In this document: one piece after another, positions 31,438 through 39,253 of the stretch | How positions within the stretch are numbered: the stretch's first letter is position 1 | Layout: each line of letters starts with the position of its first letter | DNA from: Arthrobacter sp. YD4 | GTDB taxonomy: Bacteria; Actinomycetota; Actinomycetes; Actinomycetales; Micrococcaceae | Assembly (NCBI RefSeq): GCF_030410515.1 | Contig: NZ_JAUHHD010000003.1 | Span: 248,001-312,000 of the forward strand | Direction: 5' to 3' | DNA length: 64,000 bases | The notes under the pieces: generated by a model | Seen by the model: only the letters and a program-made list of their open reading frames with translations | What the model was told of the DNA's origin: nothing | The model's database searches: none | Position numbers and translations under genes: made by a program

Positions 31438-32829
31438 GTGAAGAGCGCCGTCGAGAACCTCACCCCTACGCGGGTCAAGCTCAATGTTGAGGTCCCGTTT
31501 GAGGAACTGCAGCCCAGCATCGCCGAGGCGTACAAGAGCGTTGCTTCCCAGATTCAGGTACCCGGCTTCCGCAAGGGCAAGGTCCCTTCCAAGCTGATCG
31601 ACCAGCGCGTTGGCCGCGGCTACGTCCTGGAAACCGCCATCAACGAAGGCCTCAACGGCTGGTACCAGGCCGCCGTCCAGGAGACCGGCATCCGCCCGCT
31701 GAGCCGTCCCGAGGTCGAGATCACCGAGGTGCCGGACCCGTCCGCCACCGACGGCGAGCTGAAGTTCCACGCCGAGGTTGATATCCGTCCCGAGATCGAG
31801 CTGCCGGACTACGCCGGCATCAAGGTCGAGGTTGCCGCCGCCGAGTCCTCCGAGGCCGACGTCGACAAGGCCCTGGACGAGCTTCGCGGCCGTTTCGGCA
31901 CGCTGAAGAGCGTTGACCGCCCGGCTGCCGACGGCGACTTCCTGACCATCGACATCACCGCGTCCATCGAGGGCTCCGAGGTTGATTCCGCCTCCGGCCT
32001 GTCCTACCAGGTTGGCGCCGGCACCATGCTCGAGGGCCTGGACGAGGCGGTCACCGGCCTCAGCGCCGACGAAGATGCCATCTTCGACACCACCCTGGTG
32101 GGCGGAGACCACGCCGGCGAAGCCGCCCAGGTCAAGGTTGTCGTGAAGGCCGTCAAGGAGCGCGAGCTCCCCGAGGCCAACGACGATTTCGCCCAGCTGG
32201 CCTCCGAGTTCGACACCCTGGCCGAGCTCCGTGAGGACCTCGCCAAGCAGGCCGCCGACTCCAAGACCGTCGAGCAGGGCGTCGAAGCCCGCGACAAGGT
32301 CCTGGACAAGCTGGTCGAAATGATCGAGGTCCCGGTTCCCGAGTCCGTCGTCGAAGAGCAGCTCGAGCAGCACTTCAGCGCCGAGAACAACCACGGTGAA
32401 GGCGAGCACGACACCGAGGAGCACCGCGCCGAGGTCAAGGCCAACACCGAGCGCGCCTTCCAGAACGAGATCATCCTTGACGCCATCGCCGAAAAGGAAG
32501 AAGTCAACGTCACTCAGAACGAGCTGATCGACTACATCGTCACCACCGCCAGCCAGTACGGCATGGACCCGAACCAGTTCGCCCAGATCATCGATCAGAG
32601 CGGCCAGGTCCCGATGATGGTCTCCGAGGTCCGCCGCCGCAAGGCCCTGGCCGTCGTGCTGGGCCAGGCCGAGGTCACCGACTCCGAGGGCAACAAGGTT
32701 GACCTGAGCGAGTTCGTCCGCCCCGGCGGCGAAGAGTCCTCCTTCGAGGAAGCTCCGGCCGAGGAAGCGTCCTCCGAGGAAGCCGCCGAGGCTCCCAAGA
32801 ACGACGACCCGGCGGCAGTGAAGTTCTAG
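31438..32829 (+). CDS. tig: Trigger factor
   Basis: Trigger factor is the ribosome-bound chaperone and prolyl isomerase that meets nascent chains at the exit tunnel. The 463-residue protein has the ribosome-docking loop [17 protein letters not shown] near residue 42, an FKBP-type isomerase domain near residues 150-240 ([29 protein letters not shown]) and a helical C-terminal chaperone domain. A disordered acidic Ser/Glu/Ala tail starts near residue 425. The GTG start is at 31438, 68 bp after tRNA-Pro. A terminator follows, and clpP1 lies downstream as in mycobacteria. Confidence 0.97.
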   Translation: MKSAVENLTPTRVKLNVEVPFEELQPSIAEAYKSVASQIQVPGFRKGKVPSKLIDQRVGRGYVLETAINEGLNGWYQAAVQETGIRPLSRPEVEITEVPDPSATDGELKFHAEVDIRPEIELPDYAGIKVEVAAAESSEADVDKALDELRGRFGTLKSVDRPAADGDFLTIDITASIEGSEVDSASGLSYQVGAGTMLEGLDEAVTGLSADEDAIFDTTLVGGDHAGEAAQVKVVVKAVKERELPEANDDFAQLASEFDTLAELREDLAKQAADSKTVEQGVEARDKVLDKLVEMIEVPVPESVVEEQLEQHFSAENNHGEGEHDTEEHRAEVKANTERAFQNEIILDAIAEKEEVNVTQNELIDYIVTTASQYGMDPNQFAQIIDQSGQVPMMVSEVRRRKALAVVLGQAEVTDSEGNKVDLSEFVRPGGEESSFEEAPAEEASSEEAAEAPKNDDPAAVKF

Positions 32830-32853
32830 CCCGCCCGGCACCCTGAGCAGTGC

Positions 32854-32886
32854 CCGCACCCCCGGATCACCGATCCGGGGGTGCGG
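32854..32886 (+). terminator. Terminator of tig
   Basis: A perfect 15-bp stem with a three-base loop is followed by CTTTTTAA. Confidence 0.9.
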
Positions 32887-32920
32887 CTTTTTAAGCCGCA
32901 GACGAACCCGGCGGCCCAAT

Positions 32921-32940
32921 CGTGCGCCGTCAGCGAACAG
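32921..32940 (+). promoter_or_regulatory. ClgR-like operator upstream of clpP1P2
   Basis: GTGCGC-CGTCA-GCGAAC (32923-32939 region) differs by one base from the palindrome GTTCGC-N5-GCGAAC reported for ClgR in Streptomyces. It lies about 55 bp upstream of a TAGTGT -10-like hexamer (32977-32982), a sensible place for an activator of the clpP1-clpP2 operon. Confidence 0.6.
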
Positions 32941-33047
32941 CCCGCCACGCCGGCACAATGCGGCAGGGAAAACGGTTAGTGTCCATGTAGGAAAGTTCAG
33001 TGGAGCCACCCCACGGCACCACCGTCGCCAGCGAGAGGTAAGTACAC

Positions 33048-33680
33048 ATGTCACAGCAAGCAGGGGCACCCCGGATGGCTACCGTCGATCCCGCGGCCCA
33101 GGATAACTACATTTACAACCGCCTGCTGAAAGAGCGCATCATCTGGCTCGGCTCCGAGGTCCGCGACGAGAACGCCAACGCGATCTGCTCCCAGCTGCTC
33201 CTCCTCTCGGCGGAGAACCCCGAAAAGGACATCTACCTCTACATCAACTCTCCCGGCGGCTCCGTCACTGCCGGCATGGCCATCTACGACACCATGCAGT
33301 TCATCCCGAACGACGTCGTCACCGTGGCCACCGGCCTCGCCGCCTCGATGGGCCAGTTCCTGCTCAGCTCCGGCACCAAGGGCAAGCGCTACGCCACCCC
33401 GAACGCCCGCATCCTGATGCACCAGCCCTCCGGCGGCATCGGCGGCACCGCCTCGGACATCAAGATCCAGGCCGAGCTGATCCTGCACATGAAGAAGGTC
33501 ATGGCCGAACTGACGGCCGAACAGACCGGCCAGACCGTGGAGACCATCCTCAAGGACAACGACCGTGACAAGTGGTTCACGGCGACCGAGGCCCTTGAAT
33601 ACGGCTTCTTCGACAAGATCGCGGCCCACGCCGGGTCCGTGGCCGGCGGCGGCGGAACCAACGCCGACAGCGGCAAGTAA
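33048..33680 (+). CDS. clpP1: ATP-dependent Clp protease proteolytic subunit 1
   Basis: ClpP1 forms one ring of the mixed ClpP1P2 serine protease chamber. The 210-residue protein has the catalytic serine in [11 protein letters not shown], the histidine in [10 protein letters not shown] and a downstream aspartate in [18 protein letters not shown]. The N-terminal 20 residues ([20 protein letters not shown]) resemble a processed propeptide. The start ATG lies behind GAGAGG. The gene is followed after 32 bp by clpP2 and preceded by a ClgR-like operator. Confidence 0.97.
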   Translation: MSQQAGAPRMATVDPAAQDNYIYNRLLKERIIWLGSEVRDENANAICSQLLLLSAENPEKDIYLYINSPGGSVTAGMAIYDTMQFIPNDVVTVATGLAASMGQFLLSSGTKGKRYATPNARILMHQPSGGIGGTASDIKIQAELILHMKKVMAELTAEQTGQTVETILKDNDRDKWFTATEALEYGFFDKIAAHAGSVAGGGGTNADSGK

Positions 33681-33712
33681 CCGGCACGCAGACAGAACCG
33701 ACTCCAGGAGCA

Positions 33713-34378
33713 ATGAACATGAACTACAACTTCGGATCGACTGCCGGAAACCTGCCCAGCAGCCGCTACGTGCTGCCGCAGTTTGAGGAGCGCACCCCCT
33801 ACGGTTTCAAGCGCCAGGACCCGTACACCAAGCTGTTCGAGGACCGCATCATCTTCCTCGGCGTCCAGGTGGACGATGCCTCGGCCGACGACATCATGGC
33901 CCAGCTGCTGGTCCTCGAGTCGACGGACCCGGACCGCGACATCACCCTCTACATCAACTCCCCGGGCGGCTCCTTCACCGCCATGACGGCGATCTACGAC
34001 ACCATGCAGTACATCCGCCCGGAGATCCAGACGGTCTGCCTCGGCCAGGCCGCCAGCGCCGCCGCCGTGCTGCTGGCCGCCGGTACGCCGGGCAAGCGCC
34101 TGGCACTGCCGAACGCCCGCGTCCTGATCCACCAGCCGGCGCTCTCCGGCGGCCAGGGCGGGCAGGCTTCCGACCTGGAGATCCAGGCCGCCGAGGTCAT
34201 GCGGATGCGCTCCTGGCTGGAGGACACCCTGGCCAAGCACTCGGGCCGGACCTCCGAGCAGGTCAACAACGACATCGAGCGCGACAAGATCCTCACGGCC
34301 GCCGAGGCCATGAGCTACGGCCTGATCGACCAGGTCCTCGACTCGCGCAAGATCAAGCCGCAGGCGCTGACCAAGTAG
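33713..34378 (+). CDS. clpP2: ATP-dependent Clp protease proteolytic subunit 2
   Basis: ClpP2 is the second ring of the ClpP1P2 chamber. In mycobacteria this ring docks the ClpX or ClpC1 ATPase. The 221-residue protein has catalytic serine in [14 protein letters not shown], histidine in [12 protein letters not shown], and aspartate in [24 protein letters not shown] lies 4 nt before ATG 33713; ATG 33719, two codons later, is equally possible by spacing. It is co-transcribed with clpP1. A hairpin with a T-rich tail follows the gene. Confidence 0.97.
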   Translation: MNMNYNFGSTAGNLPSSRYVLPQFEERTPYGFKRQDPYTKLFEDRIIFLGVQVDDASADDIMAQLLVLESTDPDRDITLYINSPGGSFTAMTAIYDTMQYIRPEIQTVCLGQAASAAAVLLAAGTPGKRLALPNARVLIHQPALSGGQGGQASDLEIQAAEVMRMRSWLEDTLAKHSGRTSEQVNNDIERDKILTAAEAMSYGLIDQVLDSRKIKPQALTK

Positions 34379-34403
34379 CCTTGGCAGCTTCACAGCAGTA
34401 GAC

Positions 34404-34443
34404 GACGCCGGTTCGGCCCGTGGAAACGGGGTGAACCGGCGTC
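34404..34443 (+). terminator. Terminator of clpP1-clpP2
   Basis: GACGCCGGTTC and GAACCGGCGTC form a perfect 11-bp stem with a small inner CCCG/CGGG helix, followed by TTCTTTCC. It separates clpX from clpP1P2. Confidence 0.8.
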
Positions 34444-34473
34444 TTCTTTCCACCCAACAGGTCCAAAGTGACC

Positions 34474-34479
34474 TAGAGT
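34474..34479 (+). promoter_or_regulatory. -10 element of the clpX promoter
   Basis: TAGAGT lies 5 nt before an in-frame ATG (34485) and about 105 nt before the SD-led clpX ATG (34587). Confidence 0.5.
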
Positions 34480-34586
34480 GGACTATGTCACGGCCGTCCC
34501 GTTCGGGGCTGGCGGTGTTTCAAAATGGGTGCCACGCTGCACGGAGGCATGACCCGGCCGGCAGCAAGATACAAAGGGGTTCACAT

Positions 34587-35867
34587 ATGGCTCGGATTGG
34601 CGAGAGCACCGATCTGCTGAAGTGCTCGTTCTGCGGAAAGAGCCAGAAGCAGGTCCGCAAGCTCATTGCCGGGCCCGGCGTCTACATCTGCGACGAGTGC
34701 ATCGAACTCTGCAACGAGATCATCGAAGAAGAACTCGCCGAAGTCGCCGACCTGGGCAGCTTTGAACTGCCCAAGCCCCGGGAAATCTTCGACTTCCTGC
34801 AGGAATACGTCATCGGCCAGGAACCCGCCAAGCGTTCCCTCGCCGTCGCGGTCTACAACCACTACAAGCGCATCCAGGCCGGCCACGCGCCCAAGAGCGG
34901 AGCGCTGGCCGAAGGCGGCCACCACGACGACGTGGAGATCGCCAAGTCCAACATCCTGCTGATCGGCCCCACCGGCTGCGGCAAGACCTACCTGGCCCAG
35001 ACCCTGGCCCGGCGCCTGAACGTCCCGTTCGCCGTCGCCGACGCCACGGCTCTGACCGAGGCTGGCTACGTCGGTGAAGACGTCGAGAACATCCTGCTCA
35101 AGCTAATCCAGGCCGCGGACTACGACGTCAAGAAGGCCGAACAGGGCATCATCTACATCGACGAGATCGACAAGATCTCGCGCAAGAGCGAGAACCCCTC
35201 CATCACCCGGGACGTCTCCGGCGAGGGCGTCCAGCAGGCGTTGCTGAAGATCCTCGAGGGCACGGTGGCGTCCGTCCCCCCGCAGGGCGGCCGCAAGCAC
35301 CCGCACCAGGAATTCATCCAGATCGACACCACCAACGTGCTCTTCATCGTCGCCGGCGCCTTCGCCGGCCTCGAGGAGATCATCGGGTCCCGGTCCGGCC
35401 GGAAGGGCATCGGCTTCGGCGCCCCGCTGAACGAGGTCAAGGACAACGCCGACTCCTACGGTGAGGTCATGCCGGAGGACCTCCTGAAGTTCGGCCTGAT
35501 CCCCGAATTCATCGGCCGCCTCCCGGTCATCACCACGGTCTCCAACCTGGACCGCCCGGCCCTGATCCAGATCCTGTCCACGCCCAAGAACGCCTTGGTC
35601 AAGCAGTACCAGAAGATGTTCCAGCTCGACGGCGTGGAACTGGTCTTCGAGGACGAGGCGCTGGACATGATTGCGGACCAGGCCCTGGAACGCGGCACCG
35701 GCGCCCGCGGCCTGCGTGCCATCATGGAGGAAGTCCTCCTGCCGGTGATGTTCGACCTGCCCAGCCGCGACGACGTCGCCACCGTGGTGATCACCGAGGA
35801 CGTCGTGGCTAAGAAGGCCGAACCCACGATGATTCCGCACGACGTGAAGCGCCGTAAGTCCGCCTGA
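34587..35867 (+). CDS. clpX: ATP-dependent Clp protease ATPase subunit ClpX
   Basis: ClpX unfolds tagged proteins and feeds them to ClpP. The 426-residue protein has an N-terminal zinc-binding domain (C13, C16, C35, C38 in CSFC and CDEC), Walker [13 protein letters not shown], Walker [10 protein letters not shown], the RKHPHQEF pore-2 region and the ClpP-docking loop [13 protein letters not shown] 34587 follows AAAGGGG at suitable spacing. An in-frame ATG at 34485 sits 5 nt after a -10 hexamer and would add 34 basic residues ([17 protein letters not shown]...). Both forms may exist. Confidence 0.97.
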   Translation: MARIGESTDLLKCSFCGKSQKQVRKLIAGPGVYICDECIELCNEIIEEELAEVADLGSFELPKPREIFDFLQEYVIGQEPAKRSLAVAVYNHYKRIQAGHAPKSGALAEGGHHDDVEIAKSNILLIGPTGCGKTYLAQTLARRLNVPFAVADATALTEAGYVGEDVENILLKLIQAADYDVKKAEQGIIYIDEIDKISRKSENPSITRDVSGEGVQQALLKILEGTVASVPPQGGRKHPHQEFIQIDTTNVLFIVAGAFAGLEEIIGSRSGRKGIGFGAPLNEVKDNADSYGEVMPEDLLKFGLIPEFIGRLPVITTVSNLDRPALIQILSTPKNALVKQYQKMFQLDGVELVFEDEALDMIADQALERGTGARGLRAIMEEVLLPVMFDLPSRDDVATVVITEDVVAKKAEPTMIPHDVKRRKSA

Positions 35868-35892
35868 TTCCGTCCCGAAACGGCAGGAGTCC

Positions 35893-35918
35893 GGAATAAA
35901 TCCGCGCCGCTCTCCGCT
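35893..35918 (+). promoter_or_regulatory. Possible SigH/SigR-type promoter of the Rv2466c-like gene
   Basis: GGAAT (35893-35897) is followed 18 nt later by GCT, one base from the GGAAT-N18-GTT consensus of the thiol-stress sigma factors SigR/SigH. The mycobacterial orthologue belongs to that regulon. Confidence 0.35.
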
Positions 35919-35961
35919 GTGCCCTGAGACGCCTGTCAGCTTCCCAACAAGGAGAATTCAC

Positions 35962-36582
35962 GTGCCTGAGAACACCGCCACGAACAAGGCCGACTTCTGG
36001 TTCGACCCGATGTGCCCCTTCGCCTGGGTCACCTCCCGCTGGATTTCCGAGGTGGAAACCGTCCGGAGCATCCAGACCGAGTGGCACGTCATGAGCCTCG
36101 CCGTCCTGAACGAGGGCCGGGAGGAACTGCCCGCCGAGTACAAGGAATTCCTGACCAAGGCATGGGCCCCGGTCCGGGTGATCGTGGCCGCGGCGCAGAA
36201 GCACGGCGAGCAGTACATCAAGCCGCTCTACGACGCCATGGGCACCAAGATCCACAACGAGGGCAACAAGGACATCGCCGAGGTCATCGCGAAGTCCCTG
36301 TCCGAGGTAGGCCTCCCGGCGGAGCTCGCCGCGGCCGGCGACAGCGACGAGTTCGACGCCGAACTCCGCGCCAGCCACGAGTCCGGCATCTCCCTGGTGG
36401 GCCAGGACGTCGGCACCCCGGTGGTGGCCATCAACGGCACCGCGTTCTTCGGCCCGGTCCTGACCCGCATTCCCCGCGGCGAGGACGCCGGCAAGCTCTG
36501 GGACGCCTCCGTGGGCCTGGCCTCCTACCCGTACTTCTTCGAGCTCAAGCGCAGCCGCACCGAAAGCCCCGTCTTCGACTAG
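35962..36582 (+). CDS. Rv2466c-like DsbA-family protein (mycothiol-linked nitroreductase homologue), CPFA variant
   Basis: Rv2466c of M. tuberculosis is a DsbA-fold oxidoreductase reduced by mycothiol and responsible for activating nitro prodrugs. This 206-residue protein matches it along its length: [74 protein letters not shown] and [11 protein letters not shown]. The active site reads CPFA (C18, A21), whereas the mycobacterial protein as I recall it has CPWC, so the resolving cysteine is missing. The GTG start follows AAGGAG. A SigH-like element upstream fits thiol-stress control. Confidence 0.9.
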   Translation: MPENTATNKADFWFDPMCPFAWVTSRWISEVETVRSIQTEWHVMSLAVLNEGREELPAEYKEFLTKAWAPVRVIVAAAQKHGEQYIKPLYDAMGTKIHNEGNKDIAEVIAKSLSEVGLPAELAAAGDSDEFDAELRASHESGISLVGQDVGTPVVAINGTAFFGPVLTRIPRGEDAGKLWDASVGLASYPYFFELKRSRTESPVFD

Positions 36583-36610
36583 GCACCGGACCCCGCCACA
36601 GCGGGACCAC

Positions 36611-36654
36611 AGGGCGCCGCCGGAACTACCACGCTGTAGTTCCCGCGGCGCCCT
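36611..36654 (+). terminator. Terminator of the Rv2466c-like gene
   Basis: A 19-bp stem with one mismatch and a short loop starts 29 bases after the stop codon. Confidence 0.8.
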
Positions 36655-36660
36655 TGTGCA

Positions 36661-36900
36661 TCCCCGGGGACGGGAGAACAATAGTTATTACCCACTCCGC
36701 AAGGGGAGGGACGCGGGAACCAAAGATTCAGTGACACTCATCCGACGCAGCCTTCGGCACAGTCAGATGATGGCTACCAGTGACGAGGTAGGAAGACCTG
36801 AAATTCCAAGGATCCCGCCAGATTGCCTAAGACGTCACGTGGTGATCGAAAAAGTCGAAGCCCCACCAACCGCAAAAAGCTGATGGGGTTTCCCCTTTGC
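36661..36900 (+). other. Structured, lower-GC spacer ahead of GH15 (candidate leader RNA)
   Basis: This stretch is visibly less GC-rich than its surroundings. It contains a GCAA-capped hairpin (CCCACTCC-GCAA-GGGGAGGG, near 36691-36710) and GGGAACC followed by a CCTTCGGC turn. AGGAAGACCTG (36790-36800) resembles the 3' core of cobalamin riboswitches. A 9-bp hairpin (GAAGCCCCA with TGGGGTTTC, near 36856-36892) then runs into CCCCTTT like a terminator. A 38-codon frame (MMATSDEVGRPEIPRIPP...) ends inside the last hairpin but has no ribosome site. I could not match the whole element to a named RNA family. Confidence 0.35.
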
Positions 36901-36962
36901 CCAAAAACAGCATTCCCCAAACAGCCCTAAGACTCCCGCCTCACCGGAGGACAGACCGGGAC

Positions 36963-38825
36963 ATGAGCAACCAGCCCATCGCCGATTACGCGCTGCTGTC
37001 CGACTGCCGGTCCGCCGCCCTGGTCAGTGTCGCCGGCGCAGTGGACTGGCTGTGCTTTCCGCGCTTTGACAGCCCCTCCGTCTTCGGCCGGATTCTCGGT
37101 GAGTCCGCCGGTCACTGGTCGGTGCGTGCCGCGGGCGTGCGGGGGAGTTCCCGGCGGTACCTTGGACCCTCGATGGTCCTGGAGACCCGGCACCGGACCG
37201 ATGACGGCAACCTGACCGTCACCGACGCCCTGGTCCTGGGCAGCGGCCGCCGCGGCCACGACCTTGGAGACGGCTCGCCCGGCACCCTGCTCCGGAGTCT
37301 GGCCTGCACGCGGGGGAGCGTCCACGTGGAGGTCGAGTGCGCGCCGCGCCCCGGCTATGGCCTCCTCGAACCTGTCCTGCGGAGAGTCCCCGGCGGCCTG
37401 CTGATCACCGCGGGCGGCGAGGCGCTCACGCTGTCCTCCCCGGTGGCGTTGGAGCCCGACGGCGGGACGGCGTCCGCCACGTTCCGGCTGCGGGCCGGCG
37501 AGAAGGTGGCATTCGCCCTGCACCGCCCGCATGGCGGCGGCGAGGACCCCGTGTTCTGGGACCAGGCGGAGATGCACCGCAGGCTCGCGGACACCCTCGA
37601 AGGCTGGACCAGCTGGTCCGGTATCCACCAGAACTACAGCGGGCCCTGGCAGGACCTGGTGGCAGGCAGCGGGAGGGTGCTGCAGGCGCTGAGCTACTAT
37701 CCGTCGGGAGCGATCGTGGCGGCGCCCACCACCTCGCTGCCGGAGGTCGCCGGGGGCACCCGGAACTGGGACTACCGCTACACCTGGGTGCGGGACGCCA
37801 GCATGACGCTCCAGGCGCTGTGGGTGGCCGCCTGCCCGGACGAGGCCGGTACGTTCTTCCAGTTCCTGGCGACGGCCGCCGCCCGGCAGCTGGCAGCCGG
37901 GGAAGACCTCCACATCATGTACGGCATCGGCGGCGAACGGGAACTTCCGGAACGGGAGCTCAGCCACCTGCCCGGCTGGCGTGGCAGCGCACCCGTCCGG
38001 GTGGGCAACGGCGCCTGGGACCAGCGGCAACTGGACGTCTACGGAGAGCTGCTGGACGCGGCCGCCACGATGCGGGATTCCGTCGCGGAGCTGGCACCGG
38101 AGACCTTGCGGTTCCTGGCCGACGCCGCCGACGTCGCCGCGGCCCGGTGGCGGGGCCCGGACCAAGGCATCTGGGAAGTCCGGGGCGAGCCACGGCACTT
38201 CCTGTACTCGAAGCTGATGTGCTGGGTGGCCGTGGACCGCGCCATCGGCCTGGCCGCCCTGCTGCGGGCCACGGACCGGTTGCCCGGCTGGACGGCGGCC
38301 CGGGAGGAGATCAGGGAATCGATCTGCACCCACGGCTGGAATGAGGCGGCCGGTGCGTACACGCAGTCCTACGGCGCCGCCGAACTGGACGCCTCCGCAC
38401 TGATGCTGGGCATCGTGGGGTTCCTGGAGGGGACGGACCCGCGGTTCCTTGCGACCGTGGAGGCCGTGGAGCAACGCCTCACCGATTCCCGCGGGCTGGT
38501 CTACCGCTACCTCGCCGACGACGGCCTGCCCGGCGGGGAGGGCGCATTCCTGCTCTGCACCTTTTGGCTGGCCCACGCACTGGCCCTCGCCGGCCGGACC
38601 GAGCGCGCCCGGGAGGTCTTCGAGCGCGCCGCTGGCTTCGCCACCGACCTGGGGCTGATGGCTGAGGAGGTAGCCCCGGACGGCCAGGAACTGCTGGGCA
38701 ACTTTCCGCAGGCCTTCAGCCACATCGGGCTGGTAAATGCGGCCTGGGCCATCGGCGAGGCCGAGCGGCGGAGCCGGGAGGAGAATGCCGGGGGAGACGA
38801 CGGCGGGGAACAAGCGCCGCGCTGA
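36963..38825 (+). CDS. Glycoside hydrolase family 15 protein (glucoamylase/trehalase type)
   Basis: GH15 enzymes release glucose from alpha-glucans or, in mycobacteria and relatives, hydrolyse trehalose. The 620-residue protein starts with a beta-sandwich domain (PIADYALLSDCRSAALVS, WLCFPRFDSPSVFGRIL), then a six-hairpin barrel. The barrel has RNWDYRYTWVRDASMTLQAL, ILEVRGEPRHFLYS-like GIWEVRGEPRHFLYSKLMCW, and LMAEEVAPDGQELLGNFPQA near the C-terminus, which supplies the catalytic base. There is no signal peptide, so it acts in the cytosol. ATG 36963 follows CCGGAGGACAG. The substrate, trehalose or a maltooligosaccharide, is undecided. Confidence 0.9.
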   Translation: MSNQPIADYALLSDCRSAALVSVAGAVDWLCFPRFDSPSVFGRILGESAGHWSVRAAGVRGSSRRYLGPSMVLETRHRTDDGNLTVTDALVLGSGRRGHDLGDGSPGTLLRSLACTRGSVHVEVECAPRPGYGLLEPVLRRVPGGLLITAGGEALTLSSPVALEPDGGTASATFRLRAGEKVAFALHRPHGGGEDPVFWDQAEMHRRLADTLEGWTSWSGIHQNYSGPWQDLVAGSGRVLQALSYYPSGAIVAAPTTSLPEVAGGTRNWDYRYTWVRDASMTLQALWVAACPDEAGTFFQFLATAAARQLAAGEDLHIMYGIGGERELPERELSHLPGWRGSAPVRVGNGAWDQRQLDVYGELLDAAATMRDSVAELAPETLRFLADAADVAAARWRGPDQGIWEVRGEPRHFLYSKLMCWVAVDRAIGLAALLRATDRLPGWTAAREEIRESICTHGWNEAAGAYTQSYGAAELDASALMLGIVGFLEGTDPRFLATVEAVEQRLTDSRGLVYRYLADDGLPGGEGAFLLCTFWLAHALALAGRTERAREVFERAAGFATDLGLMAEEVAPDGQELLGNFPQAFSHIGLVNAAWAIGEAERRSREENAGGDDGGEQAPR

Positions 38826-38882
38826 TGAGGTTGGCCCCTATGACAGCATCCACCGGGATGTCCCGCGACCATTGGAGCGACA

Positions 38883-39179
38883 TTGGCTATCACCGCACAT
38901 CTGGACCTGACCCTGAAGACCGAAGTCCTCGGCACCGCCCCCGACGTCCTGCGCGAGACGCTGGCCGACACCCGCGCCTTCGACGGCTGCCTGGGCGTCG
39001 ATGTCCTGGTCGAGCGGGAGAATCCCACGCACGTCCTCGTCGTCGAACGCTGGGCGTCCATGGAACAGGACGCCGCCTACCGTGCCTGGCGCGCCACCGA
39101 GGAGGGCGCCAGCGGCCTCGGCGCCCTGCTGGCCGCCCCGCCGACGCTGACGCACTTCGAGACCTCGTTCGAGGCCTGA
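38883..39179 (+). CDS. Antibiotic biosynthesis monooxygenase (ABM) domain protein
   Basis: The 98-residue protein is a single dimeric alpha-beta barrel of the ABM type. It has LRETLADTRAFDGCLGVDVLV, ENPTHVLVVERWASMEQDAAY and a terminal THFETSFEA. Members include quinol monooxygenases and heme-degrading enzymes, but many are uncharacterised; no haem-binding motif is evident here. The start is TTG 38883, with GGAG 6 nt upstream. It follows GH15 by 57 bp and ends 75 bp before the convergent valS, with a terminator in between. Confidence 0.78.
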   Translation: MAITAHLDLTLKTEVLGTAPDVLRETLADTRAFDGCLGVDVLVERENPTHVLVVERWASMEQDAAYRAWRATEEGASGLGALLAAPPTLTHFETSFEA

Positions 39180-39196
39180 GCGCCTCCCGCAACCGC

Positions 39197-39234
39197 AGGG
39201 GCCCCCGTCCGGCATCAGCCGGGCGGGGGCCCTT
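39197..39234. terminator. Bidirectional terminator between the ABM gene and valS
   Basis: A 17-bp GC-rich stem with one mismatch and one G-T pair and a four-base loop lies between convergent genes. Confidence 0.8.
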
Positions 39235-39253
39235 GTCGTGAGGGGCAGCGTTG

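Noticed and set aside
36656-36883. A 75-codon ORF in the spacer before GH15
   Set aside because: It has no ribosome site, begins next to a terminator and ends inside an apparent terminator hairpin. Its composition does not resemble neighbouring proteins. The stretch is better described as structured RNA.
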